A DNA stretch of 10,174 nt from an uncultured Clostridia bacterium (GTDB lineage Bacteria > Bacillota > Clostridia > Christensenellales > DTU072). The stretch covers positions 1-10,174 of the forward strand of contig CALVOD010000042.1 in the NCBI GenBank assembly GCA_944350065.1, given 5' to 3'. Below, in pieces: positions 1-6,938 of the stretch. Each line of letters starts with the position of its first letter. The stretch's first letter is position 1. The notes under the pieces are model-generated. The model searched no databases, had not been told where the DNA came from, and saw only the letters and a list, made by a program, of their open reading frames with translations. A program made the translations under genes and the position numbers.

Positions 1-86
1 ACGCGCTGAAAGAGACGGTTAACGGCGTTAAGCCCGAGGGCGAAACGGACAAAGCGGGCGAGACGGGCGAAGCGGAAGCGGAGTGA
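1..86 (+). CDS. C-terminal tail of an unidentified protein (partial, 5' end outside window)
   Basis: Only the frame beginning at base 3 is open from the left edge; the other two plus-strand frames hit stops within the first 20 bases. It ends at TGA 84-86, giving 27 visible residues. The tail is very rich in Glu, Gly, Ala and Lys and ends EAEAE, which suggests a disordered acidic C-terminus. The next gene starts 12 bp downstream with a purine-rich ribosome site in between, so the two are probably in one operon. Nothing in the visible tail identifies the family, and I assign no function. Confidence 0.6.
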   Translation, partial: ALKETVNGVKPEGETDKAGETGEAEAE

Positions 87-90
87 GTTA

Positions 91-98
91 GAGGAGGT
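91..98 (+). promoter_or_regulatory. Unusually close Shine-Dalgarno site for the gene at 99
   Basis: GAGGAGGT lies directly in front of ATG 99. The AGGAGG core (92-97) leaves only one base before the start codon, against a usual spacing of about 5-9. In-frame codons between the upstream stop (84-86) and ATG 99 contain no ATG, GTG or TTG, so no better-spaced upstream start exists. Pairing through the first GAGG (91-94) would leave 4 bases, which may be how it works. Confidence 0.55.
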
Positions 99-1079
99 AT
101 GCTCGACATAACTTTCAGTAAGCTCGAGGAAGCGCGGTTCAGGTTGTACGAAAAGAACCCCGTTATAAGGAGTAAATTTTACGATCCCGTGGTGGCGGAT
201 CCGTCGGTGCTGACGCCCGATGAGTCGCCGGACGGGAAGTGGTATCTTTTCGCGCATTCGCTTCGCGGCGTAAGTGTCTTCGTATCGGACGACGGCGTTA
301 ATTTCGGCAAGGGAAGACTCATACTTTCGCGCGCCATGAGAGCGGACGCGAAGAAGATAAACGGCGTTTATTACATATTTTACGAAAGACTGCAACCCCT
401 TCTCACGAGGGCAAAGGGACTTTTCGGCGGGAAGTGGGAGTCGGATATCTACGCGGTGACGAGCAAGGACCTCATGGAATTTTCGGAGCCTGTGCCCGTG
501 CTCACGTTCGACAAACCTTACGAGCGGAGCGAAAAGAACGGTCATTCTTTGTCCAATCCCTTTCTTTTCGCGGAGGAAGGCAAATACAGGCTGTATTATT
601 CGGCGGGACTCACGTATATAGAGGACTGCGGCTTTTCGGAGCCGACGTATATATGTCTTGCGGAGAGCGCAGAACCCGTCTCGGGCTACGTCAAACGCGC
701 CGCGCCGGTGATTTATCCCGAGCGCGGCGACGGCTCGGACGAGCTATGCTGCGGCTGTCTCAAAGTCTACGGGTTGCGCGACGGATATGCGGGCTTGCAG
801 AACGTCATTTACCGCGAAGGGGAGAAAAGCAAATCGGAGATACGCCTCCTTTATTCTTCCGACGGTGTGCGATTCGAACGGGTGAAGACGTTGCTTGCGC
901 CCGCGGTCTGCGGCGACAGCGACTGGATGGCGCAATTCGTGTACGCGTCGCACCTCGTGCGGACGGGGAATAAGCTGAGGCTTTATTTCAATGCCCGCAA
1001 CAAAGCGTACGTGCTTAGCGGAAGGGAGCACATAGGCTTTGCGGAAGCGGAAATCGAGGCGGAGGCAGATAAAGCATGA
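99..1079 (+). CDS. Five-bladed beta-propeller glycosidase-like protein (GH43/GH32-like fold)
   Basis: The 326-residue protein has the look of the five-bladed beta-propeller glycosidases (GH43, GH32, GH117, GH130 and relatives). Near the N-terminus is VVADPSV with Asp34, the position of the catalytic or general-base Asp in GH43-type enzymes, followed by WYLFAH (48-53). Repeated blade-like strands follow: VYYIFYE (90-96), a SNPFLF segment (152-157) with KYRLYYS (162-168), IRLLYSSDGVRFE (248-260) and KLRLYFNARN (292-301). There is no signal peptide, so it should act in the cytoplasm, probably on small imported glycosides. The substrate cannot be read from sequence, and the later catalytic acid residues are not confidently assigned. 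A non-catalytic or sugar-phosphorylase role remains possible. It overlaps the MBL-fold gene by ATGA, so the two are probably translationally coupled. Confidence 0.55.
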   Translation: MLDITFSKLEEARFRLYEKNPVIRSKFYDPVVADPSVLTPDESPDGKWYLFAHSLRGVSVFVSDDGVNFGKGRLILSRAMRADAKKINGVYYIFYERLQPLLTRAKGLFGGKWESDIYAVTSKDLMEFSEPVPVLTFDKPYERSEKNGHSLSNPFLFAEEGKYRLYYSAGLTYIEDCGFSEPTYICLAESAEPVSGYVKRAAPVIYPERGDGSDELCCGCLKVYGLRDGYAGLQNVIYREGEKSKSEIRLLYSSDGVRFERVKTLLAPAVCGDSDWMAQFVYASHLVRTGNKLRLYFNARNKAYVLSGREHIGFAEAEIEAEADKA

Positions 1080-1873
1080 GAATAACGGCGCTTACCGACG
1101 ACGTAGCCGCGGAGGGGTACGAAGCGGAGCACGGGCTTTCGCTTTTTATCGAAACGCGCGACGCGAAAATAATGTTCGACTTCGGCGGCAGCGGCGTTTT
1201 TATGCGCAACGCCGCGAAAGCGGGAGTTGACGTGAGCGAAGCGGATTTCGCCATTCTTTCCCACGACCATTACGATCACGGCGGCGGACTCGGAGATTTT
1301 TTTCGCGCTAACGCCAAAGCCGTCGTTTACGCGGCGCGAGAGATATTCGGCAAAAGATATTCGCGCGGTTTAACCAAGTACGCGGGACTCGATAGAAGTT
1401 TGAAGGAGCGTTTTTCGGACCGCTTCGCGTTCTTGGCAGAAGGCGCGCGTATCAACGCAAACGCGGAGATAGTTTCTCTCGAAGCGGGCGACGCGCTATA
1501 CTCCGTAAGCGGTGAAGGACTGTATACGCTTACCGACTCGGGACTGATCCCCGACGACTTCGCCCACGAAAGGTATCTGTTGTTGCGAGAGGACGAAAAA
1601 CGGATTTTGGTCAGCGGATGTTCGCATAAAGGTATCCTGAACATCGTAAACAAATTCCGCCCAGACGTAGTTATCGGCGGCTTTCATCTCAAAGGAGAAC
1701 GGGACGACGAAGGGGGAGAAACGCGCATTTTAAGGCTTGCGGAAGCGCTCGGAAAAACGGGCGCCGTCTATTACACCGGGCATTGCACCGGTATGCGGGC
1801 TTACGGGATAATGAAAAGGATACCGGGCTTGCGGCTTAATTATCTATCAGCGGGCGAGACGGTAGAAATATAG
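1076..1873 (+). CDS. MBL-fold metallohydrolase, COG1237 type
   Basis: A 265-residue metallo-beta-lactamase-fold protein. The metal-binding motif is SHDHYDHGGG, with His63, His65, Asp67 and His68 as expected ligands. Later motifs GCSHKGI (His184), GGFHL (His204) and TGHCTG (His236, Cys237) match the COG1237 branch, which includes proteins annotated as 7,8-dihydropterin-6-methyl-4-(beta-D-ribofuranosyl)aminobenzene-5'-phosphate synthase-like. The N-terminal pattern (AEHGLSLFIET, then IMFDFGGSGVF) is also typical of that branch. Length is normal and all motifs are intact, so it should be an active dinuclear metal hydrolase in the cytosol; the natural substrate in bacteria is largely unknown. ATG 1076 overlaps the preceding stop (TGA 1077-1079), with GGAGG at 1061-1065 as its ribosome site. 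The neighbouring glycosidase suggests a linked substrate, but that is inference. Confidence 0.8.
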   Translation: MRITALTDDVAAEGYEAEHGLSLFIETRDAKIMFDFGGSGVFMRNAAKAGVDVSEADFAILSHDHYDHGGGLGDFFRANAKAVVYAAREIFGKRYSRGLTKYAGLDRSLKERFSDRFAFLAEGARINANAEIVSLEAGDALYSVSGEGLYTLTDSGLIPDDFAHERYLLLREDEKRILVSGCSHKGILNIVNKFRPDVVIGGFHLKGERDDEGGETRILRLAEALGKTGAVYYTGHCTGMRAYGIMKRIPGLRLNYLSAGETVEI

Positions 1874-1875
1874 AA

Positions 1876-1898
1876 GCGCGGTCGAAACAAAACCGCGT
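1876..1898 (+). repeat. Small inverted repeat between the MBL-fold and MATE genes
   Basis: GCGCGGT (1876-1882) can pair with ACCGCGT (1892-1898): six Watson-Crick pairs plus a terminal G-U, around the 9-base loop CGAAACAAA. No T-run follows, so it is not a canonical terminator. It lies just upstream of the MATE start and could modulate translation or mRNA stability. Confidence 0.35.
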
Positions 1899-1914
1899 TA
1901 GAAACGAAAAGGCT

Positions 1915-3336
1915 ATGTTACATACTTTAAAGGCGAACGACAACAAGGATTTTTTAAGAACGGAGCCGATAGGCAAACTGCTTTTCAGACTAGCGCTTCC
2001 CACGGTGGTGGCGCAGATAATCAATATGCTCTACAATATCGTGGACCGCATATACATAGGGCATATACCCGAAAGCGGCGATCTCGCGCTTACCGGTCTC
2101 GGAGTATGTCTGCCCCTCATTATGATAGTTTCCGCTTTCGCCGCCCTCGTCAGCAACGGCGGCGCGCCGCGCGCTTCCATTTTTATGGGCGCCGGCGACA
2201 ACGCTTCCGCCGAAAAAACGCTCGGGAATTGCTTCGTCACTCAGATTTTCGTTTCGGTACTGCTTACGGCGGTGTTGCTTATATGGAACAGGGAGTTCCT
2301 GCTCGCGTTCGGCGCGAGCGAGAATACCATAGGCTACGCCGTGGACTATATGAATATCTACGCAATAGGCACGATATTCGTTCAGCTCACCCTGGGTATG
2401 AACGCTTTCATAACGGCGCAGGGCTTCGCCACCACGGGAATGCTTTCCGTGCTTATCGGCGCCGTGCTCAATATCGCGCTCGATCCCGTGTTCATTTTCG
2501 CCTTCGGTATGGGCGTGAAGGGCGCGGCAGCCGCGACCGTCATTTCGCAGGCGGCTTCCTGCACCTGGGTGCTTATATTCCTTTTCGGCAAGCGCACCTA
2601 TTTGAAAATCAGGCTCAAATACCTTAAACCCGAACCGAAAATTATTTTCCCCGCGCTCGCGCTCGGGCTTTCCGCATTCGTCATGCAGTCGAGCGAATCG
2701 GTTATACTCGTCTGCTTCAATTCCTCTTTGCAACGCTACGGCGGCGATATCGCAGTGGGAGCGATGACGGTTGCGAGCAGCGTTATGCAATTCGCGCTTT
2801 TACCGCTGCAGGGACTCGGGCAGGGCGCGCAACCGATAGTGAGTTATAACTTCGGCGCAAAAGACGCGTCCCGCGTCAAAGCCGCTTTCAAACGCCTGCT
2901 CGTCGTGAGCGTGGCGTACGCTTCTGCACTGTATATTCTCGCGATGTCGCTTCCCGGCGTATTCGCCGCGATGTTTACTTCGAGCGACGCGCTTATCGAT
3001 TACACTTCGCGCGCGCTCCGTATATATATGGCGGCGATGTTTATGATGGGCGTGCAGATGGCTTGCCAGATGACCTTCGTGGCGATCGGCAACGCCAAAG
3101 CCTCCATTCTCGTCGCGGTGGTGAGGAAATTCGTTCTGCTGTTGCCGCTTATTTACATTATGCCCGCCGTTTTTACCGCGGACAAAGCCGCCGCGGTATT
3201 CGCCGCGGAACCCGTAGCGGACGCTTTGGCGGTGTCTTTCACGGCGATATTGTTTTTCTTCCGTTTCCGCAAGTCGATGCGCTCCCTGACAAGCGAAGCG
3301 CAGCTTTCGACGGAGACTTCGGGCGCGGAACTATAA
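1915..3336 (+). CDS. MATE family efflux transporter (MepA-like)
   Basis: A 473-residue, very hydrophobic protein with the expected length and about 12 membrane segments of the multidrug and toxic compound extrusion family. Helix 1 carries LALPTVVAQIINMLYNIVDR, with Pro29 and Asp44 at positions typical of the N-lobe. LNIALDPVFIF (Asp190-Pro191) and the C-lobe signature QGAQPIVSYNFGA (303-315) are family hallmarks. It should export cationic drugs or metabolites across the cytoplasmic membrane using a Na+ or H+ gradient; the substrate is unknown. The short polar C-terminus (TSEAQLSTETSG) is cytosolic. It follows the MBL-fold gene by 41 bp without a visible promoter, so it is probably co-transcribed. 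Its ribosome site is poor: AAAGG at 1908-1912 leaves only two bases before ATG 1915, and no other in-frame start lies nearby upstream. Confidence 0.93.
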   Translation: MLHTLKANDNKDFLRTEPIGKLLFRLALPTVVAQIINMLYNIVDRIYIGHIPESGDLALTGLGVCLPLIMIVSAFAALVSNGGAPRASIFMGAGDNASAEKTLGNCFVTQIFVSVLLTAVLLIWNREFLLAFGASENTIGYAVDYMNIYAIGTIFVQLTLGMNAFITAQGFATTGMLSVLIGAVLNIALDPVFIFAFGMGVKGAAAATVISQAASCTWVLIFLFGKRTYLKIRLKYLKPEPKIIFPALALGLSAFVMQSSESVILVCFNSSLQRYGGDIAVGAMTVASSVMQFALLPLQGLGQGAQPIVSYNFGAKDASRVKAAFKRLLVVSVAYASALYILAMSLPGVFAAMFTSSDALIDYTSRALRIYMAAMFMMGVQMACQMTFVAIGNAKASILVAVVRKFVLLLPLIYIMPAVFTADKAAAVFAAEPVADALAVSFTAILFFFRFRKSMRSLTSEAQLSTETSGAEL

Positions 3337-3350
3337 AATCATTTTAGATA

Positions 3351-3379
3351 TGGAAAAATGCGGGGGAGTGCTTTATAAT
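3351..3379 (+). promoter_or_regulatory. Sigma-A type promoter for the GH31 gene
   Basis: A perfect -10 TATAAT (3374-3379) lies 17 bp downstream of a -35 TGGAAA (3351-3356, four of six consensus matches). Predicted transcription start is near 3386, giving a leader of about 38 bases that contains a short CGGC-TTT-GCCG hairpin (3391-3401) and the ribosome site AAGGAG (3412-3417). A perfect AT-rich inverted repeat, TAAAAT-C-ATTTTA (3334-3346), overlaps the MATE stop codon 4 bp upstream of the -35 and could bind a regulator, though AT-rich repeats of this size also occur by chance. Confidence 0.7.
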
Positions 3380-3423
3380 TAAATACGACGCGGCTTTGCC
3401 GTATACGTTTTAAGGAGAAGGAT

Positions 3424-5766
3424 ATGCGAAGATTCAACATTGTCACAGCCTCGAAAACGGCTCCCGAACAGACCGTTATTTTCGGTAACGTGCGCGTGAG
3501 CGTGCTTACGCCCTACCTGATAAGAGTGGAGACGAAAGAGTTTACAGACGAAGCCACCCAGCGCGTGTGGTACCGCGACTTTATGAAGCCCGCTTTCAAA
3601 GTGACCGAAAAAGGCGCGCTTGCCGTGATAGACACGGGTAAGGTGCGTTTCGCGGTGAACGTAAAGAGCGGAAAAGTCGCGTACGTGGAAGGCGAGAACG
3701 GCGTTCGGATAAGGAATTACGCAAGGGGCAACCTGCGCGGTACGCGTCGCACGCTCGATATGTGTTCGGGCGCGGTGCCGCTCGAGCGCGGGCTCGTGTC
3801 CAGACGCGGCGTGGCGGTGCTCGACGATTCGCGTTCGCTCGTTCTCAAGGGCGACGCCGTGCTTCCGCGCGAAAAATGCAGCGACAAATATTATTTTGCG
3901 TACGGCAACCGCTACCGCGAATGCATACGCGATTTCTATAAATTGTCGGGCGCCACTCCGCTGGTGCCCAAATTCGCGTTCGGCAACTGGTGGAGCAGAT
4001 ACAAAGCGTACACGCAGGAGGAATACCGCGCTCTTATGCAACGCTTCATAGACGAAAAGATTCCCGTCACGGTGGCGACTATCGATATGGACTGGCACTG
4101 GGTGAACGTGATGGAAAAGTTCGGCGCTCAGGCAAAAGCGATACCCACCGACAATCTCAGAGACAAACTTATTTACCGCCGTATGTCGGGCTGGACGGGC
4201 TACAGCTGGAATACCGACCTGTTCCCCGATTACCGCGAACTTCTCAAGTGGCTCAACGACCGAAATTTCAAGGTCACGCTCAACATACACCCCGCGCAGG
4301 GCATAAGGTTCTTCGAGGACTGTTACAAAGACGTGTGCGCGGTTACCGGAAGGGACCCCGAGAAAAAGGAGGCGGAGCCCTTCAGGCTCGGCAACGAAAA
4401 ATTCCTCGAAGCCTATTTCGACGTCGTGCACCGTCCGTACGAAAACGACGGGGTGCGCTTCTGGTGGATAGACTGGCAGCAGGGCAAGAATTCCGACGTG
4501 CCGGGTCTCGACCCGCTTTGGGGCTTGAACCATTACCACATGCTCGACCAGAAGGACAGCGGAAAACGCCCGTTGATACTTTCGAGATATGCGGGAATCG
4601 GTAGCCATAGATACCCATTAGGCTTTAGCGGCGACACTATGATAAATTGGCAGAGTCTGCGCTTCCAGCCCTACATGACCGCAACCGCGACCAACGCGGG
4701 ATATACGTGGTGGAGTCACGATATCGGCGGACATCAGCGCGGATACAAGGACGACGAGCTTTATTTGAGATGGTTGCAGTTCGGCGTGTTCAGTCCCGTC
4801 AACAGGCTACATTCCACTTCCAACGAATTTATGGGCAAGGAGCCTTGGAAGTGCTGCGGTTCCGTGGAGAAGATCGCCGCGGATTATCTCAGACTGAGGC
4901 ACAGGCTCATACCTTATATTTATTCGATGAACCGCCTTACGCACACCGAAGGGCGTGCGCTGTGCGAGCCGATGTATTATTCGTACGACGAGGAAGAAGC
5001 GTACGCGGCGCGTAATCAGTACGCTTTCGGCACCCAACTCGTGGTGGCGCCCGTAACCGAGCATTCGGACAAACGCGCGGGGCTTGCGGGAACGGATTTA
5101 TGGGTGCCCGAGGGCGAAAGGTATACCGACGTTTTCACGGGCAGGATTTACGGTCCCGGCAAATACAGAATTTACCGCGATCTGCAGAACGAACCCGTAT
5201 TCGCAAGAGCGGGCTCCGTCGTTCCGCTGTACCGCGAGGCGTATACCAACGACCTTTCCTTGAAGCAGCCTCTCGAAATATGGTTGTATTCCGGCGACGG
5301 CGCTTTCGAAATGTACGACGACGACGGCGACTCCAACGCTTACGCCAAAGGCGTTTTCGCGATTACGCGGATGAAGCTCGTGAGAAACGGCAACAAACTC
5401 ATATTCACTATGTCCACCGAGGGCAATAAGCGAGTGATACCCGCGGAAAGAACGGTTTATCTCAATTTCCGCGACGTCGTTTCCGGCAAGGTCAGCGTGA
5501 ACGGCGTCAAACAGAAAGCCTCTCCCTCCGAAGTGGAAATAGTCTACGACGGTAGCGAAACCTCCGTCGTAGTCGAAAACTGCGTCTTCGTGACCAACAG
5601 AGACTATAAAGAAGCGGTCACCGATCTCGTATCCGGCTTCCAGATGGGCAACGCCCGCAAGACGAGGCTTTTCCGTAATGTATTCGACGCGAAATCGCCC
5701 GTTCCCGCGGCGGCGCCGAAGGCTTGCCGCGAGGCGATAGAGGAGCTACGCAAACTCGTTCGGTGA
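3424..5766 (+). CDS. Glycoside hydrolase family 31 alpha-glycosidase
   Basis: The 780-residue protein has the GH31 layout: N-terminal beta-sandwich (about 1-185), a TIM barrel (about 190-500) and C-terminal beta domains with a DUF5110-like distal part (GDGAFEMYDDDGDS). Barrel landmarks are FGNWWSRY, then IDMDWHW (220-226), then the nucleophile motif WWIDWQQG with Asp350, and SGDT with Asp404 as acid/base. The segment from LDPLWGLNHYH to LSRYAGIGSHRYP is typical of a large bacterial GH31 subgroup. It should be a retaining exo-alpha-glycosidase. Alpha-glucosidase is the default guess, but alpha-xylosidase or another specificity is possible. There is no signal peptide, so it is cytoplasmic and acts on imported oligosaccharides. 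Start ATG 3424 has AAGGAG at 3412-3417 (6-base spacing) and its own promoter, so it is a separate unit from the MATE operon. The C-terminal ~70 residues look linker-like and Ala-rich. Confidence 0.93.
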   Translation: MRRFNIVTASKTAPEQTVIFGNVRVSVLTPYLIRVETKEFTDEATQRVWYRDFMKPAFKVTEKGALAVIDTGKVRFAVNVKSGKVAYVEGENGVRIRNYARGNLRGTRRTLDMCSGAVPLERGLVSRRGVAVLDDSRSLVLKGDAVLPREKCSDKYYFAYGNRYRECIRDFYKLSGATPLVPKFAFGNWWSRYKAYTQEEYRALMQRFIDEKIPVTVATIDMDWHWVNVMEKFGAQAKAIPTDNLRDKLIYRRMSGWTGYSWNTDLFPDYRELLKWLNDRNFKVTLNIHPAQGIRFFEDCYKDVCAVTGRDPEKKEAEPFRLGNEKFLEAYFDVVHRPYENDGVRFWWIDWQQGKNSDVPGLDPLWGLNHYHMLDQKDSGKRPLILSRYAGIGSHRYPLGFSGDTMINWQSLRFQPYMTATATNAGYTWWSHDIGGHQRGYKDDELYLRWLQFGVFSPVNRLHSTSNEFMGKEPWKCCGSVEKIAADYLRLRHRLIPYIYSMNRLTHTEGRALCEPMYYSYDEEEAYAARNQYAFGTQLVVAPVTEHSDKRAGLAGTDLWVPEGERYTDVFTGRIYGPGKYRIYRDLQNEPVFARAGSVVPLYREAYTNDLSLKQPLEIWLYSGDGAFEMYDDDGDSNAYAKGVFAITRMKLVRNGNKLIFTMSTEGNKRVIPAERTVYLNFRDVVSGKVSVNGVKQKASPSEVEIVYDGSETSVVVENCVFVTNRDYKEAVTDLVSGFQMGNARKTRLFRNVFDAKSPVPAAAPKACREAIEELRKLVR

Positions 5767-5781
5767 AAGGCGCTCACGGGG

Positions 5782-5820
5782 CGTTCCGCCCGCGCGAGCG
5801 TAAGCGGAGCGGAGACTTTT
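5782..5820 (+). terminator. Possible terminator hairpin after the GH31 gene
   Basis: CGTTCCGC (5782-5789) can pair with GCGGAGCG (5804-5811) in an 8-bp stem with one G-U pair and a 14-base loop. A TTTT run follows at 5817-5820, five bases after the stem. A competing tight hairpin, GGGCG-TTC-CGCCC (5779-5791), flanked by CGCTC/GAGCG (5771-5775 with 5796-5800), uses part of the same bases. The short and distant T-run makes this a weak rho-independent terminator at best, but its position right after the stop codon fits. Confidence 0.4.
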
Positions 5821-5856
5821 GATAATAAATAAGTAAATAAAGGTAGTAGACGCCCC

Positions 5857-5876
5857 CGCGTGATTGCGCGCACGCG
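5857..5876. repeat. Inverted repeat upstream of the lipoprotein gene
   Basis: CGCGTG (5857-5862) is perfectly repeated in inverse as CACGCG (5871-5876) around the 8-base centre ATTGCGCG. An inner palindrome, TGCGCGCA (5865-5872), overlaps it. It covers the candidate -35 element of the lipoprotein gene and has no T-run after it, so an operator is a better guess than a terminator. Confidence 0.35.
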
Positions 5877-5892
5877 AGAAGTATGTTAAACT
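5864..5892 (+). promoter_or_regulatory. Candidate promoter giving a leaderless lipoprotein mRNA
   Basis: TTGCGC (5864-5869) and TAAACT (5887-5892) are separated by 17 bp, with three and four of six consensus matches. Initiation 6-7 bases after the -10 would fall at 5898-5899, the A of the start codon. The match is modest. An alternative -35, TTGATA (5819-5824), has no good -10 at the right distance. The absence of any Shine-Dalgarno site in front of ATG 5899 is what makes the leaderless reading worth noting. Confidence 0.35.
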
Positions 5893-5898
5893 ATCCGT

Positions 5899-6855
5899 AT
5901 GCGCGGAACAAGTAAGAGAGCGATAACGTCCACTGCCTTATTGCTCGTCGCGATATTGCTGATCGCGGCGTTCCTTTCCGCGTGCGTAAGCGCGGAGAGT
6001 CCTCCCGTGGACAACGGCACGCCGCCTTCTTCCGGCGGCGACTCCGCAGGCGGAGACAACGCGGGAGACGTTCCCGAGCCGTATTATTCGCGCGTTACGG
6101 AAAACGGCAGGGAATACGTTTATTTCGGGCACGCCGCTGACGAAGCTGCGGGCGCCGACCTCAACAACGCGCTCGTAAATCTTAAAGCGAGCGGCACGCT
6201 TACTGCTGATTCCGAGGGATTTTACGTTTACGACGACAAGAAATACGTATGTCTCACCGCGTCCGAAGCGGCTGCGGGGCGTAAGCTCGGCGACGGCGCG
6301 GTAATAGAAAGCGGTAAAGAATATTTCTTCGAATACGCTCCCGTCAAATGGCGCGTTCTCTCGGTAACGGAAGACGTGGCGTTACTGCTTTCCGAGAAAG
6401 TGCTCGGCGCCGCAGTCTACAATCCCGCGGGCTCCTTCGATTCCACTTCGGGACAGCTTAGTAACGGCGAAAAAGCCAACGATATCGAATATTCTTTCAT
6501 CAAAACCTACCTCAACGGCGAGCTTAAAGAGGCGCTGTTCACGGAGTACGAAAGCTCCTATCTCGCGGGCGCGATAACGCTTCTCACGAGCGGGCAGATA
6601 GATCAATACGATTTAAGCGAGGAGGACGGTTATATGATGACCGTTTCTCCCACGGAATATCTTGTCGCCTCCGGCGTGGACGTGAGTAAAACTTCGGGCG
6701 GGGAACAGTATTATTCCTCCTGGTGGCTCGCTTCCGAAGGCAGATCTGCGACTTCCGCGGCGCTGGTAAACGCCTGGGGACAGTACGGCGATTTGTACGA
6801 GGACACCGTTTCGGCTACCCACGGCGCGCGTCCGGTGATAGCGCTGAGGCTATGA
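5899..6855 (+). CDS. Secreted lipoprotein with DUF6273-like domain
   Basis: The 318-residue protein begins with a lipoprotein signal peptide: RGTSKR, a hydrophobic stretch (13-26) and the lipobox LSAC with Cys29 as the lipid-modified residue. A Gly/Ser/Pro/Asp-rich linker (about 35-60) should hold the rest away from the membrane. The main part has features of the DUF6273 family common in Clostridia: APVKWRVL (147-154), LLLSEKVLGAAVYN, an IKTYLNGELKEALFTEYE segment, then WWLAS (275-279) and the ending GARPVIAL (309-316). That C-terminal pattern resembles C-type-lectin-like or sulfatase-modifying-factor-like folds, so a binding role at the cell surface is possible, but the function is unknown. 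ATG 5899 is the only sensible start: an in-frame stop lies at 5887-5889 and later starts would remove the signal peptide. No Shine-Dalgarno site is visible. Confidence 0.8.
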   Translation: MRGTSKRAITSTALLLVAILLIAAFLSACVSAESPPVDNGTPPSSGGDSAGGDNAGDVPEPYYSRVTENGREYVYFGHAADEAAGADLNNALVNLKASGTLTADSEGFYVYDDKKYVCLTASEAAAGRKLGDGAVIESGKEYFFEYAPVKWRVLSVTEDVALLLSEKVLGAAVYNPAGSFDSTSGQLSNGEKANDIEYSFIKTYLNGELKEALFTEYESSYLAGAITLLTSGQIDQYDLSEEDGYMMTVSPTEYLVASGVDVSKTSGGEQYYSSWWLASEGRSATSAALVNAWGQYGDLYEDTVSATHGARPVIALRL

Positions 6856-6897
6856 GAATTTTTATCATAATTTTTTCGATCAACTTACCGTTACCGG

Positions 6898-6927
6898 TTG
6901 ACAACACCTACGCGTACGCTATATAAT
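6898..6927 (+). promoter_or_regulatory. Consensus sigma-A promoter of the tetR-MMPL operon
   Basis: A perfect -35 TTGACA (6898-6903) and a perfect -10 TATAAT (6922-6927) are separated by 18 bp. The predicted start is near 6934, giving a leader of about 42 bases. The -35 lies within a small inverted repeat, GTTG-A-CAAC (6897-6905), and the spacer contains overlapping palindromes TACGCGTA (6909-6916) and GCGTACGC (6912-6919). It is the strongest promoter in the window, as expected for a unit held down by a repressor. Confidence 0.85.
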
Positions 6928-6938
6928 AAAGAACAAAA

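Noticed and set aside
434..973. Plus-strand frame of 179 codons inside the propeller glycosidase-like gene
   Set aside because: It is an Arg-rich out-of-frame shadow in GC-rich coding DNA with no recognisable domain.
1990..2790. Minus-strand reading frame of 266 codons opposite the MATE gene
   Set aside because: The translation is hydrophilic, low-complexity and His/Arg/Glu-rich, as expected from reading a membrane-protein gene backwards; the sense gene has clear MATE motifs.
3334..3346. TAAAAT-C-ATTTTA inverted repeat as a terminator of the MATE operon
   Set aside because: It is an AT-only stem around the stop codon with no following T-run; it could be a binding site near the GH31 promoter but is too weak to call separately.
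3379..4608. Long minus-strand reading frame (409 codons) opposite the GH31 gene
   Set aside because: It lies antisense to the well-supported GH31 catalytic region, its His/Val/Arg-rich composition matches no family I know, and it mirrors the codon pattern of the sense gene.
6715..6855. Lipoprotein C-terminus as the variable region of a diversity-generating retroelement target
   Set aside because: The C-type-lectin-like ending suggested it, but there is no reverse transcriptase or template repeat in the window and the segment is not rich in AAC/AAT codons.
6838..6876. Terminator after the lipoprotein gene
   Set aside because: ATAGC/GCTAT (6838-6842 with 6849-6853) gives only a 5-bp AT-rich stem, and the T-runs (6859-6863, 6871-6876) are not directly behind a stable hairpin.
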